A stretch of DNA of 64,000 nt from Bradyrhizobium guangzhouense (GTDB lineage Bacteria; Pseudomonadota; Alphaproteobacteria; Rhizobiales; Xanthobacteraceae): positions 2,108,001 to 2,172,000 of the forward strand of contig NZ_CP030053.1 in the NCBI RefSeq assembly GCF_004114955.1, in the 5' to 3' direction. The notes under the pieces were generated by a model, which saw only the letters and a program-made list of their open reading frames with translations, was not told where the DNA came from and made no database searches. How positions within the stretch are numbered: the first letter of the stretch is position 1; every line of letters begins with the position of its first letter. Made by a program: the position numbers and the translations under genes. Of this stretch, positions 17,451-26,263 are shown piece by piece.

Positions 17451-18314
17451 ATGCCGCGGGTGCAGGCAGGTGAGGTCCAGCTCGGCTGGCGGGAGTGGGG
17501 ACAGGGCGATGTCACGGTCGTGTTCATCCACGGCAATCTCGCCAGCAAGGATTGGATCGAGCTTGCCGCGCCCATGTTTCCCACCGGGCTGCGCGTGATC
17601 GCGATTGATTGGCGTGGGTGCGGCGACAGCGACCGGCCGAAGCCGACTGCGGACTACTCCAACTACTCGATGCAGCAGCATGCGCAGGATCTGCTGGCGG
17701 CTCTCGATGCGCTTGATATTCTCTTCTGCCACCTCGCCACCCACTCCACGGGCGGAATCATCGCGGCACGGATGCTGCTGATGCAGCCCGAACGGTTCGG
17801 GCGGGTGTTCGCGCTCGATCCGGTCACGCCGCTCGGCCTGGCCTTCAATGCCGACCAGATCGGCGTCTTCCGCGCGATGATGGCAAGCAAGGACGTGACG
17901 CGAGCGGTGATGGCGACTGCTGCGTCTTCCTTGTTCGTTCCTGACAGCCTTGCGCCGACGTCCATGCCGAGGTTTCGGGAGGGGCTTGGCGACGTCCAAG
18001 CCTTGTTTGAGCGAATTCTCGAACAAACCTTCGGCGTGTCCGAGGGAATATGGCTCGGCACCCCCTTCAATCTCAACCGCGAGTGGGAGAGCAAGCAGCT
18101 CGGGCTTCGGATGGCCGAAATCCGGCATCCGCACCTGGTGCTATGGGGCGAGCGGGATGGGTGGATCCCGCCGGCGGATCTGAGAGCAATGGCGGTGGCG
18201 ATGCCTGACTGCCGCTTGGTGATCGTGCCCGGTGTCGGCCATTCGATGAATCTTGAAGTCCCGGCGCTCTATGCTGGCTATTTCGGCGCCTGGTTCGGAG
18301 GCCTTTCGCGATAA
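17451..18314 (+). CDS. Alpha/beta hydrolase
   Basis: This 287-residue cytoplasmic hydrolase begins nine bases after the exported double hydrolase. The fold signatures are clear: HGNLASKDW for the oxyanion hole, DWRGCGDSDRP, the nucleophile elbow THSTGG with Ser99, the acid region in LDPVTPLG or GERDGWIPP, and the histidine in GVGHSMNLE. It fits the haloalkane dehalogenase/epoxide hydrolase-like superfamily by layout, but the nucleophile is Ser, so esterase or lactonase activity is more likely. It is followed by a phasin gene, and an intracellular hydroxyalkanoate ester is a plausible substrate. Confidence 0.86.
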   Translation: MPRVQAGEVQLGWREWGQGDVTVVFIHGNLASKDWIELAAPMFPTGLRVIAIDWRGCGDSDRPKPTADYSNYSMQQHAQDLLAALDALDILFCHLATHSTGGIIAARMLLMQPERFGRVFALDPVTPLGLAFNADQIGVFRAMMASKDVTRAVMATAASSLFVPDSLAPTSMPRFREGLGDVQALFERILEQTFGVSEGIWLGTPFNLNREWESKQLGLRMAEIRHPHLVLWGERDGWIPPADLRAMAVAMPDCRLVIVPGVGHSMNLEVPALYAGYFGAWFGGLSR

Positions 18315-18342
18315 CCCGTTTTCCACCCAAGGGAGCCATGCC

Positions 18343-18693
18343 ATGGCAAATATCAATCCTTCCGCCGACAACGTCCGGGCGATGCTGACAGAATCGCTCG
18401 GCCGCGTTCGACAGGCCAGCACCGAGTATTTCGACCTTCTCGAAAAAAATCTCGGCGCCTCGCCGCTGCCGATCGCCGATCAAGCCAAGCAGTTTTGCAA
18501 CTATCTGCAGCGCAACGTTGTGGCGACTTTCGACCTCGGCGACAAGCTCATCCAGGCCAAGGACGTTCAGGATGCGCTCAAGGTACAGTCGGAATTTTTC
18601 CAGGCCCAGATGCGGGCGCTGACGGACCAGGCCAAGGACATGGGCGAGTCGGCGATGAAGGCTGCAAGCGGCATGTTTCAACCGAAGAGCTGA
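18343..18693 (+). CDS. Phasin family protein
   Basis: This is a 116-residue helical protein of the phasin family, which coats polyhydroxyalkanoate granules and controls their number and size. The ATG at 18343 follows AAGGGAG. The features are typical: no Cys, an amphipathic heptad pattern from about residue 10 to 105, and the stretch VQDALKVQSEFFQAQMRALTDQ (first part VQDALKVQSEFFQ). It sits 28 bases after a hydrolase gene in the FixK-box cluster. Storage granules would serve as a reductant and carbon sink at low oxygen. No PHA synthase of the PhaC type is in the window. Confidence 0.85.
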   Translation: MANINPSADNVRAMLTESLGRVRQASTEYFDLLEKNLGASPLPIADQAKQFCNYLQRNVVATFDLGDKLIQAKDVQDALKVQSEFFQAQMRALTDQAKDMGESAMKAASGMFQPKS

Positions 18694-18754
18694 AGTACTG
18701 CCGCGAAGAAGGTTTCCTGCTCGCAGACACCTGCCATCGAGAGGAGTTAGCCAA

Positions 18755-18931
18755 ATGGCGGATACCACCAAGATCTCGGTCGAGAAGGCGCTCGAGAAGA
18801 TCAGAGAGGGCGATCAGCTCAAGTCGAAAGATCAGCGCCGCGATGAGCAAACCGAGAAGCTCAATGAAGACATCAAGCGCATGAGAGCGCAGAGATCACG
18901 TCTCGACCGGACCTCTCGTCCGCGCGATTGA
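18755..18931 (+). CDS. Small highly charged helical protein (58 residues)
   Basis: This short gene begins with ATG at 18755, eight bases after GAGAGGAG. The product (MADTTKISVEKALEKIREG at the start) is strongly charged, with 35-40% Lys, Arg, Glu and Asp, and has a coiled-coil-like pattern over residues 8-45, ending in an arginine-rich tail. It lies 61 bases after the phasin gene and probably shares its transcript. The family is not known to me. Good ribosome-binding site, codon use and position make it a real gene. Confidence 0.7.
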   Translation: MADTTKISVEKALEKIREGDQLKSKDQRRDEQTEKLNEDIKRMRAQRSRLDRTSRPRD

Positions 18932-18943
18932 AGCGCGGGGTCC

Positions 18944-19189
18944 TTGCGAGGTCATCGGCGCGCCTATTGCGGCGCGGCAGTCCGGGATACAATGGCTGAT
19001 GATGGCATTATGCCGGTGTTTTGCCCGACGGAGCAAGTGGTTTTGCAGACGCAAATGGCGGCGATGAAAAAATCCAATGATTCCATGCGCGGTTCTACTG
19101 TGCATGGGGTTGTTTTCACGCTGCCGGAAATCTTGGGCTCGAAAGAGGTGGTGGCCCCTTCAATGCTTCGAGAGGAGCTTCTGGGCTGA
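18944..19189 (+). CDS. Doubtful small open frame
   Basis: An 81-codon frame runs between the charged small protein and the CBS gene. A second possible start is the ATG at 18992 (MADDGIMPVF). I see no clear ribosome-binding site, no recognisable domain and no membrane segment. Codon use is less biased than in the neighbours. It may be non-coding tail of the phasin transcript. Confidence 0.25.
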   Translation: MRGHRRAYCGAAVRDTMADDGIMPVFCPTEQVVLQTQMAAMKKSNDSMRGSTVHGVVFTLPEILGSKEVVAPSMLREELLG

Positions 19190-19204
19190 ACCTGCGGCTG
19201 GTGC

Positions 19205-19927
19205 CTAGCCGGCCGCTTTCAAGTCCTCCGGCGATTCCAAATAATAGCCGGAGTAAGAGTCGACGAGGCCGAGGTGGTCATGGACTTCCTTGACGCCGCT
19301 GGTGTTTTCGGCAGCGATCATCGACGCTCGCCGGGCCTCGTCGGTCGTGATGAGACCGTGCAGATGGACGATGCCGTTGCGGACATCCGCTCTGAAACCG
19401 ATCGGGCGCCAGTCGGCTTTATTGATCGCCCGCGTGATGCGGTCGCAGATGTGCTCGTCATCGGCGGTTGGGTCCGGGATTTCGTGTGCGAGGCTGGCCA
19501 TGGCTTGCAGCAAGTTGCTCCTCGTCACGATTCCGATCGTTGCCTTGCCCCGCATCACCGGGATGCGTTTGATGTCGTGCTTTTCCATCAGATCAACGAG
19601 GTCGGCCAGGGAGGTTTCCTCCTGCGCGGAGACGACCTGCCGCGTCATGACATCCTCCACCTTTCGGCCACTTTCGTGAACGAACTCGGCCGCGGCCCGC
19701 CCGGGTCCCATGAAGAATTTCAACCAAGCGGCGTGCCTACGACCGGTGCCAATCTCGCTGCGGCGAAGGAAGTCGCTTTCCGAGACAATGCCGACAAGGT
19801 TGCCGGCGTCATCGATGACGGGCAGGCCGCTGATGTGCATCTGCAGCATGATCTTGGCGGCTTCTTCGATCGTCGTATGAGGCGTCACCGCGACAACGTC
19901 TCTGGTCATCACATGGATGGCGTGCAT
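19205..19927 (-). CDS. CBS domain pair plus BON domain protein
   Basis: This 240-residue cytoplasmic protein has two CBS motifs (about residues 7-62, opening with TRDVVAVTPHTTIEEAAKIM, and 92-148 with TRQVVSAQEETSLADL) and then a BON domain (about 155-225, containing WRPIGFRADVRNGIVHLHG). CBS pairs bind adenine nucleotides and sense energy charge; BON domains bind membranes or lipids. It lies 67 bases downstream of hsp20 on the same strand, so both probably come from the FixK-box promoter at 20587. CBS proteins of this type recur in hypoxia loci, but the partner it regulates is not known. Confidence 0.9.
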   Translation of the reverse strand: MHAIHVMTRDVVAVTPHTTIEEAAKIMLQMHISGLPVIDDAGNLVGIVSESDFLRRSEIGTGRRHAAWLKFFMGPGRAAAEFVHESGRKVEDVMTRQVVSAQEETSLADLVDLMEKHDIKRIPVMRGKATIGIVTRSNLLQAMASLAHEIPDPTADDEHICDRITRAINKADWRPIGFRADVRNGIVHLHGLITTDEARRASMIAAENTSGVKEVHDHLGLVDSYSGYYLESPEDLKAAG

Positions 19928-19994
19928 GATGCGCTCTCTGTCTCGAATTGCAGACCCTGGGGGAGGCCGCGATGCGGCCTCGCCCCGGCAGCCT

Positions 19995-20516
19995 TCAGGC
20001 CGCCTTCACGTTGATGGTCTTGGCGGGCTTCTGGGCGTCCTCGGTTTTCGGAAGCACGACCTTGAGCACGCCGTTCTTGAAGGTCGCCTCGATCTTGTCG
20101 GCGTTGACGCCCTCCGGCAGGGTGAAATAGCGCTCGAACGCGCCATAGCGTCGCTCGGAGACATAATAGTCCTTCTTCTTTTCCTCCGTCTCCTCGCGCT
20201 TCTCGCCCTTGATCGTAAGACCGCCATTGACGAGCTTGATATCGATGTTCTTCTCGTCGAGCCCCGGGAGCTCCGCCGTGATTTCATACGCCTTGTCGCC
20301 TTCGGCGACGTCGACGGCGGGCGCAGCAATCGACTTCGAGATGTCGCGCTCCAGCCGTGCGAGCGAACGGAACGGTCGGTTCCAGAAGCCGTTGCCGAAA
20401 TCGTCGAAGATCTGATCGATCTCGTTTCTCAAGGCCTGGAATGGGCGCCAGGTCTCGGCCGCGACGGCAGGCGCGGTAGAGGTTTTCGTAACGGGCAATT
20501 TGGTTTCGGTCGCCAT
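19995..20516 (-). CDS. Hsp20/alpha-crystallin small heat shock protein
   Basis: This 173-residue ATP-independent chaperone holds unfolding proteins. The N-terminal arm is hydrophobic (WRPFQALRNEIDQIFDDFG). The alpha-crystallin domain runs from about 65 to 165, with AELPGLDEKNIDIKL, GEKREETEEKKKDYY, FTLPEGVNADKIEATFKNGVL and a final LPKTEDAQKPAKTI. The start at 20516 has AAGGAG nine bases upstream. A FixK-like box at 20587-20600 predicts a transcript start near 20552 with a TATTCT -10 element, which rules out the longer frame from 20600. Regulation is therefore likely by oxygen; I did not see a CIRCE or ROSE element. Confidence 0.93.
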   Translation of the reverse strand: MATETKLPVTKTSTAPAVAAETWRPFQALRNEIDQIFDDFGNGFWNRPFRSLARLERDISKSIAAPAVDVAEGDKAYEITAELPGLDEKNIDIKLVNGGLTIKGEKREETEEKKKDYYVSERRYGAFERYFTLPEGVNADKIEATFKNGVLKVVLPKTEDAQKPAKTINVKAA

Positions 20517-20586
20517 GATCATTTCTCCTTCGAGGTTTGACCATCTCGGTCGCCGAAAAGAATAGTCGCTCGTGCAGGTTGGAAAG

Positions 20587-20600
20587 TTGATTTCGCTCAA
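20587..20600. promoter_or_regulatory. FNR/FixK-type box upstream of hsp20
   Basis: TTGATTTCGCTCAA matches TTGA-N6-TCAA. For leftward transcription the predicted start is near 20552, and TATTCT on the minus strand at 20564-20559 lies exactly at -10. This is one of the best-formed promoters in the window. Confidence 0.85.
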
Positions 20601-20683
20601 ACCCGCCGTTGGGCCGCTGAAATTTCTTCCTCGGCACGCCGCGCCAATGAGGACGCGCTGCTGGAGTTTCCTGGCCTGGCCAG

Positions 20684-22309
<1,626 letters not shown>

Positions 22310-22379
22310 TTCAATTCCTCGAGGTTTGTCGTCGTTGCTGTTATCGCGCGTCACTTTGTAACAGCGCGTCCGGCGCAGT

Positions 22380-22393
22380 TTGATCCTGGTCAA
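22380..22393. promoter_or_regulatory. FNR/FixK-type box, groEL side
   Basis: TTGATCCTGGTCAA matches TTGA-N6-TCAA. Class II spacing to the left predicts a start near 22345 for the groEL transcript, with a TACAAA-like -10 around 22354-22359. Confidence 0.82.
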
Positions 22394-22405
22394 CCCGAGG
22401 CGAGG

Positions 22406-22419
22406 TTGACCTGAATCAA
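22406..22419. promoter_or_regulatory. FNR/FixK-type box, ftsH side
   Basis: TTGACCTGAATCAA matches TTGA-N6-TCAA. To the right it predicts a start near 22454, with TAGCAT at 22441-22446 as -10, giving a short leader before the TTG at 22478. The two boxes are 26 bases apart centre to centre and give each divergent gene its own site. Confidence 0.82.
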
Positions 22420-22477
22420 GTTCACTTCTTTGGGCCAAATTAGCATTTCAAAGAATTGACCCGGACGGGAGGCGGAC

Positions 22478-24319
22478 TTGGATTCCAATCAGATCTCGCG
22501 AAAGCAGACGATAGCGATGGCCATCATCTTCGCGGGAAGCATGCTGCTCGTCGTCCTGCAATTCATTGCTACGACTTACAACTCAATCGAATCCATCCCC
22601 TACAGTCAGTTCGAGCAGTTGCTCGCCCAGGATAAGATCGTCGAAGTTTCGGTTGGCTCTGATACGATCCAGGGAAAACTGAAAGAGCCGCTTCCCGGTG
22701 GGAAATCGGCATTCGTGACGTCGCGGGTTGATATGGCCCTGGCCGAGCGGTTGGCGGCAAAGGGCGTCGTCGTAACTGGCGTTCCGGGAAGCGGTCTGCT
22801 TCAAGGTCTGCTGTCCTGGATATTCCCGGTCGCCGTCTTCCTCGTGATCTGGTATTGGGCCGGTCGCAGCATGAGCGGCCGCCAGGGGTTCGGCGGGTTG
22901 ATGGCGATCGGGAAGTCCCGTGCCAAAGTCTATGTCGAGAAGGACATCAAGATCACATTCGCCGACGTCGCCGGCGTGGACGAGGCCAAATTCGAGCTTC
23001 AGGAAGTCGTTTCGTTTCTGAGGGATCCCGCCAGTTACGGCCGATTGGGAGCGCACGTGCCCAAGGGGATATTGCTGGTCGGACCGCCGGGAACGGGAAA
23101 GACCCTGCTGGCGCGCGCCGTGGCCGGAGAGGCCGGTGTTCCCTTCTTCTCGATTTCGGGCTCTGAATTCGTCGAGATGTTCGTCGGGGTGGGCGCGGCC
23201 CGCGTCCGAGACCTCTTTGAGCAGGCCCGTAAGGCAGCTCCCTGCATTATTTTCGTAGACGAACTCGATGCGCTCGGACGCAGTCGCGGGCCGGTGTCTT
23301 TCGCGAGCCATGACGAGAAGGAGCAGACCCTCAATCAGCTGCTGTCGGAGCTCGACGGCTTCGACCCGAGCGCGGGCGTCATTCTGCTCGCGGCCACCAA
23401 CCGCCCGGAAATTCTGGATCCTGCGCTGCTGCGAGCGGGAAGGTTCGACCGACAAGTCCTCGTCGACCGGCCGGACAAGATCGGGCGCACGGCCATTCTC
23501 AAGGTGCATGTCCGCAAGATTCGCATGGGGGCGGGGGTCGATCTCGACAAGGTCGCCGGCCTTACGACCGGCTTCACAGGCGCTGATATCGCCAATCTCA
23601 TCAACGAGGCTGCCATCGCCGCAACCCGCCGTGGCGGAGAGGAAGTCTCGTTCGCTGATTTCGTCACTGCGATTGAGCGGATCGTTGCCGGGGTGGAGAA
23701 GAAGAGCAGGGTCCTCGGCAAGGATGAGCGGCGCAGGGTGGCCTATCACGAAATGGGGCATGCCCTGGTGGCCGCAAGTCTGCCCGGCGTCGATCCGGTG
23801 CAGAAGGTTTCGATCATACCGCGCGGGATCGGCGCGCTCGGGTACACCATCCAGCGCCCGACCGAAGACAGGTTCTTGCTGACGATCGAGGAGCTGAAGA
23901 ATCGCATTGCCGTGCTGATGGGCGGACGGGCATCGGAGCGCTTGATTTTTGACGGCGCGATCTCGACGGGAGCCGCCGACGATCTTCAGCGCGCGACGGA
24001 AGTCGCCGTCGAGATGGTCACCAAATACGGCATGGACGAGGTGGTCGGCCAGCGCACCTATGCGCCCAAGCCTCAAGCATTCCTCGCGGCCCAGGATGCG
24101 GTCGTCACCGCCGCGGAAGCCACCGGCCGCGAGATTGACCTCGCGGTCCGGAACCTGATCGAGGAGGGTGACCGCCGTGCCCGGGATATTCTGCAAAGGC
24201 GGCGTGCCGACCTTGACGCCGGTGTTGAGCTACTGATTGCAAATGAAACGGTGACCGCAGAGCAGTTTTCTCCGCTGCTCGCCAAGAGTGCGGAAAAGAA
24301 CCATCAGGTCGCCGCATAA
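22478..24319 (+). CDS. ftsH: FtsH-type ATP-dependent zinc metalloprotease
   Basis: This 613-residue inner-membrane AAA protease degrades unassembled or damaged membrane and regulatory proteins. There are two N-terminal membrane segments (about 11-31 and 105-127) flanking a periplasmic domain. Walker A is GPPGTGKT (202-209), Walker B is the later [11 protein letters not shown], the second region of homology is [20 protein letters not shown] (ending at the Arg finger), and the zinc site is HEMGH (424-428). The start is a TTG with CGGGAGG upstream; no better in-frame ATG is near. The D in IFVDELDA replaces the usual IDEIDA form only conservatively. This is likely a second FtsH, induced with the divergent chaperonin at low oxygen. 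Confidence 0.92.
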   Translation: MDSNQISRKQTIAMAIIFAGSMLLVVLQFIATTYNSIESIPYSQFEQLLAQDKIVEVSVGSDTIQGKLKEPLPGGKSAFVTSRVDMALAERLAAKGVVVTGVPGSGLLQGLLSWIFPVAVFLVIWYWAGRSMSGRQGFGGLMAIGKSRAKVYVEKDIKITFADVAGVDEAKFELQEVVSFLRDPASYGRLGAHVPKGILLVGPPGTGKTLLARAVAGEAGVPFFSISGSEFVEMFVGVGAARVRDLFEQARKAAPCIIFVDELDALGRSRGPVSFASHDEKEQTLNQLLSELDGFDPSAGVILLAATNRPEILDPALLRAGRFDRQVLVDRPDKIGRTAILKVHVRKIRMGAGVDLDKVAGLTTGFTGADIANLINEAAIAATRRGGEEVSFADFVTAIERIVAGVEKKSRVLGKDERRRVAYHEMGHALVAASLPGVDPVQKVSIIPRGIGALGYTIQRPTEDRFLLTIEELKNRIAVLMGGRASERLIFDGAISTGAADDLQRATEVAVEMVTKYGMDEVVGQRTYAPKPQAFLAAQDAVVTAAEATGREIDLAVRNLIEEGDRRARDILQRRRADLDAGVELLIANETVTAEQFSPLLAKSAEKNHQVAA

Positions 24320-24389
24320 GCCAGTTGCGGCGGAGGTTGATGTCCATCGAGCGCCGTCGGTCACACGACGGGCCAACGGTCTGTCGTCC

Positions 24390-24728
24390 TCAGACCGAGC
24401 GTGGTCCGACCTTGTTTCGCAGGCGATGGCAGAAGTCATCGAGCAAAGTCTGAACATTCTCGAGATGGATCAAGTGGCGTTCCGCGTCTTGCCGTTGCGT
24501 CGTCCCTGCGGGGGCGGAGTCGCGGATCGATGCCGCTTGCGCGACCTGCTGCCTGCTGACTGCTACTTTGCTCTCGGCAAACTCGAGATGCTCGGCATCG
24601 TTGCTCAGCTTGTCCAGCTCGACGACGAGCAGCGAGATTGTGGTGCTCCGTTGCTGCATCGTCAGCCCGGCGTCTTTCAGAATACCTAGGTAGTGCTCGA
24701 CATTGGCCCGGGCGACATACCGGTGCAT
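24390..24728 (-). CDS. Unknown small helical protein
   Basis: This 112-residue protein converges on ftsH. It is predicted almost entirely helical, with heptad-like spacing from about residue 25 to 100 (ISLLVVELDKLSNDAEHLEF), no Cys and no signal peptide. The ATG at 24728 has GGGGAG eight bases upstream. I do not recognise the family. A palindrome at 24814-24831 lies about 90 bases upstream and may be its operator. Confidence 0.6.
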   Translation of the reverse strand: MHRYVARANVEHYLGILKDAGLTMQQRSTTISLLVVELDKLSNDAEHLEFAESKVAVSRQQVAQAASIRDSAPAGTTQRQDAERHLIHLENVQTLLDDFCHRLRNKVGPRSV

Positions 24729-24813
24729 GGCGCGCTCCCCGCTACGCGTTACTGTTCAATATTACCACTCCAAGGCCGGCGCGGCGATATTCGGTTCCGA
24801 CGTGCGCGGATTT

Positions 24814-24831
24814 GTGGTGTTAAAATACCAC
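24814..24831. promoter_or_regulatory. Palindromic operator-like site GTGGT-N8-ACCAC
   Basis: The sequence GTGGTGTTAAAATACCAC is a 5-bp inverted repeat around an AT-rich centre, between divergent small genes at 24728 and 24911. A related half (TACCACT) occurs again near 24764. The form resembles sites of GntR-family regulators, but the regulator is unknown. Confidence 0.4.
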
Positions 24832-24910
24832 TTCCGAACCGAGTACCTAAGGGATCTTCCCGAGTTGATCTGTCCAGGGGGAGAGAGCACGTGGACGGTA
24901 GGGAGATTTC

Positions 24911-25093
24911 ATGTCCAAGACCCTGTTCCGCTGTCCCAACACCGGTATGAATGTGCAGCACCATGTCGGCGAGGCATCCTCTGAAACGAAGGATGGCGCG
25001 GTCGTGGTGGTGAGTTGCCCGGCCTGTGCGAGAATTCATCTGGTGAATGTCGCTACGGGCAGATTGGTGAGCGATCCCCGGAGCCAATCGTAG
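24911..25093 (+). CDS. Small Cys-containing protein (60 residues)
   Basis: This short gene starts at the ATG at 24911 with GGGAG five bases ahead. The product opens with KTLFRCPNTGMNVQHHV and later has VVSCPACARIHLVN, so Cys8, Cys36, Cys39 and His43 could form one metal site like a degenerate zinc ribbon. I know similar short proteins (RCP-TGMNVQHW and CPAC-R-HLVN) from Bradyrhizobium, but none with a known function. It ends 11 bases before a FixK-like box. Confidence 0.68.
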   Translation: MSKTLFRCPNTGMNVQHHVGEASSETKDGAVVVVSCPACARIHLVNVATGRLVSDPRSQS

Positions 25094-25104
25094 TCGATCC
25101 AGAT

Positions 25105-25118
25105 TTGATCCTGATCAA
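25105..25118. promoter_or_regulatory. FNR/FixK-type box upstream of a short transcript
   Basis: TTGATCCTGATCAA matches TTGA-N6-TCAA and is an almost perfect palindrome. Class II spacing predicts a start at about 25153, and TAGATT at 25141-25146 fits the -10 position. Confidence 0.82.
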
Positions 25119-25152
25119 GCGGGGGCAATGCAAGCTGGCTTAGATTATTATT

Positions 25153-25236
25153 TGCGTAGCTAACCCACGGCTATGTCCCCCCAAGTTGCCGCCGAGGCGT
25201 CCCCCCAAGAGTCTCGGCGGCTTTTTCTTTTCTTTT
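25153..25236 (+). ncRNA. Candidate FixK-dependent small RNA or attenuated leader
   Basis: The predicted transcript starts about 41 bases after the FixK-like box and ends at a strong terminator 84 bases later, before the ATG at 25271. It carries the C-rich motif GTCCCCCCAAG twice, once in an unpaired stretch (about 25175-25185) and once in the terminator loop (about 25200-25210). C-rich unpaired loops that can pair with ribosome-binding sites are common in alphaproteobacterial small RNAs. No open frame fits in it. It could instead be a leader with an attenuator for the DUF6894 gene. Confidence 0.5.
25188..25236 (+). terminator. Rho-independent terminator
   Basis: The stem GCCGCCGAG (25188-25196) pairs perfectly with CTCGGCGGC (25213-25221) around a 16-base C-rich loop. 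It is followed directly by a T-rich run (25222-25236). It precedes the start at 25271 by only 35 bases. Confidence 0.85.
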
Positions 25237-25270
25237 TGGTTGATCGAACCGGGACCAGGATAGCCCGCGA

Positions 25271-25489
25271 ATGCGCACCTATTATTTCGACATGAAGGAC
25301 GGCGTTCCCACGCGGGACAAGGCAGGCGTGGAATTGGCGAGCGACGGCGCTGCGATTGCGCACAGCAAGCAGCTGGCAGACAAGGTGCGCTTGGAGAAAC
25401 CCGCGGGCCATCAGGATCTACGGATCGTCGTCATCGACGAAAGCGGTCGCGAAGTTCACCGCGAGCAGGTTTATCAACGCAAGATTTGA
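25271..25489 (+). CDS. DUF6894 family protein
   Basis: This 72-residue protein matches the DUF6894 pattern common in rhizobia: RTYYFDMKDGVPTRDKAGVELAS at the start, a helical middle, then LRIVVIDESGREVHREQVY. Such proteins are small, cytoplasmic and of unknown function, often in many copies per genome. It lies just after the terminator at 25236, so it either needs read-through from the FixK-like promoter at 25105 or a promoter in the 35-base gap. Confidence 0.85.
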   Translation: MRTYYFDMKDGVPTRDKAGVELASDGAAIAHSKQLADKVRLEKPAGHQDLRIVVIDESGREVHREQVYQRKI

Positions 25490-25639
25490 TCACCGTCTGG
25501 GCCTGGCCGCCGGTTGCCTTGCCGATGACCCGCTCCGTTATATCTTCCGGACAGCTCGACCACCGCGACGGTGGGCAGTACGCGCCTCTCGCTTGCAGTC
25601 TGCCCTGGACGTCGAATGGATGTGCGGCGCAGCGGTGAC

Positions 25640-26116
25640 TTAACGCTGTCCCGGGACCGAAAATATCTGATTTCCGGGCGGGCGTTGGTCGGTCGGTATG
25701 CCAATGGTGATGAAGCCCCGCTCCATCGAGGTGTGGCAAGCGTTGCAGCCGTCGGTCAGGCTGCGCATGGAAGCGGCAAACTTTTTGCTGTCGCCCGCCG
25801 TTATGGCGTCCGCGATAGACAGCAGCGGATCTTTCATCGTGGTGACGTTGCTGACCGGAATGCCAGGGTAGAAAATTGCGGCTTGGGCCAGGCTGTCGGT
25901 CAATTGTCGTAGCTCGAAATTGGCGAGGTCCCAATTTTTGGCCTTGCCAGCGTACCAGAGTTTCAGGTGCTGAAGTTGTGCGGCAGTCATGGTTTCGACC
26001 AGACGAGGCGCATACTTTGCATTGGGAGACGGCGGAAAGTCCGGCTGTGCAACGGCAACAGACGTCGCCGCTGTTGCGGACACCGCCAGGATCGCGCACC
26101 AATTTCGTAGCTCCAT
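25640..26116 (-). CDS. Exported monohaem cytochrome c
   Basis: This 158-residue protein has a signal peptide (about residues 1-23, ending AVA-QP) and one haem c site, CNACH at 124-128, near the C-terminus. This placement and the helical body are like the cytochrome c'/c556 group, although the residues after the site (TSMERGF) are not decisive. It should be periplasmic and carry electrons or bind small ligands. A near-match FixK-like box at 26171 predicts a start near 26136. No oxidase or reductase partner adjoins it. Confidence 0.8.
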   Translation of the reverse strand: MELRNWCAILAVSATAATSVAVAQPDFPPSPNAKYAPRLVETMTAAQLQHLKLWYAGKAKNWDLANFELRQLTDSLAQAAIFYPGIPVSNVTTMKDPLLSIADAITAGDSKKFAASMRSLTDGCNACHTSMERGFITIGIPTDQRPPGNQIFSVPGQR

Positions 26117-26170
26117 TTGATCAATCCTCGTTTGACGGATGAAAGCCTATCAGAGGGCCAAAGAGGCCTG

Positions 26171-26184
26171 TTGCTCTGAATCAA
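26171..26184. promoter_or_regulatory. Near-match FNR/FixK box
   Basis: TTGCTCTGAATCAA differs from TTGA-N6-TCAA at one position. Leftward class II spacing gives a start near 26136, 20 bases before the cytochrome ATG. It is weaker than the other boxes but well placed. Confidence 0.5.
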
Positions 26185-26263
26185 ACCAAGCGTCGTGCCG
26201 GGCCGGTCGTCCCGATCCTGGCCTTGTGCCAGCTGCTCACTCCTGTGCTCCGCGTCGTCGCTG

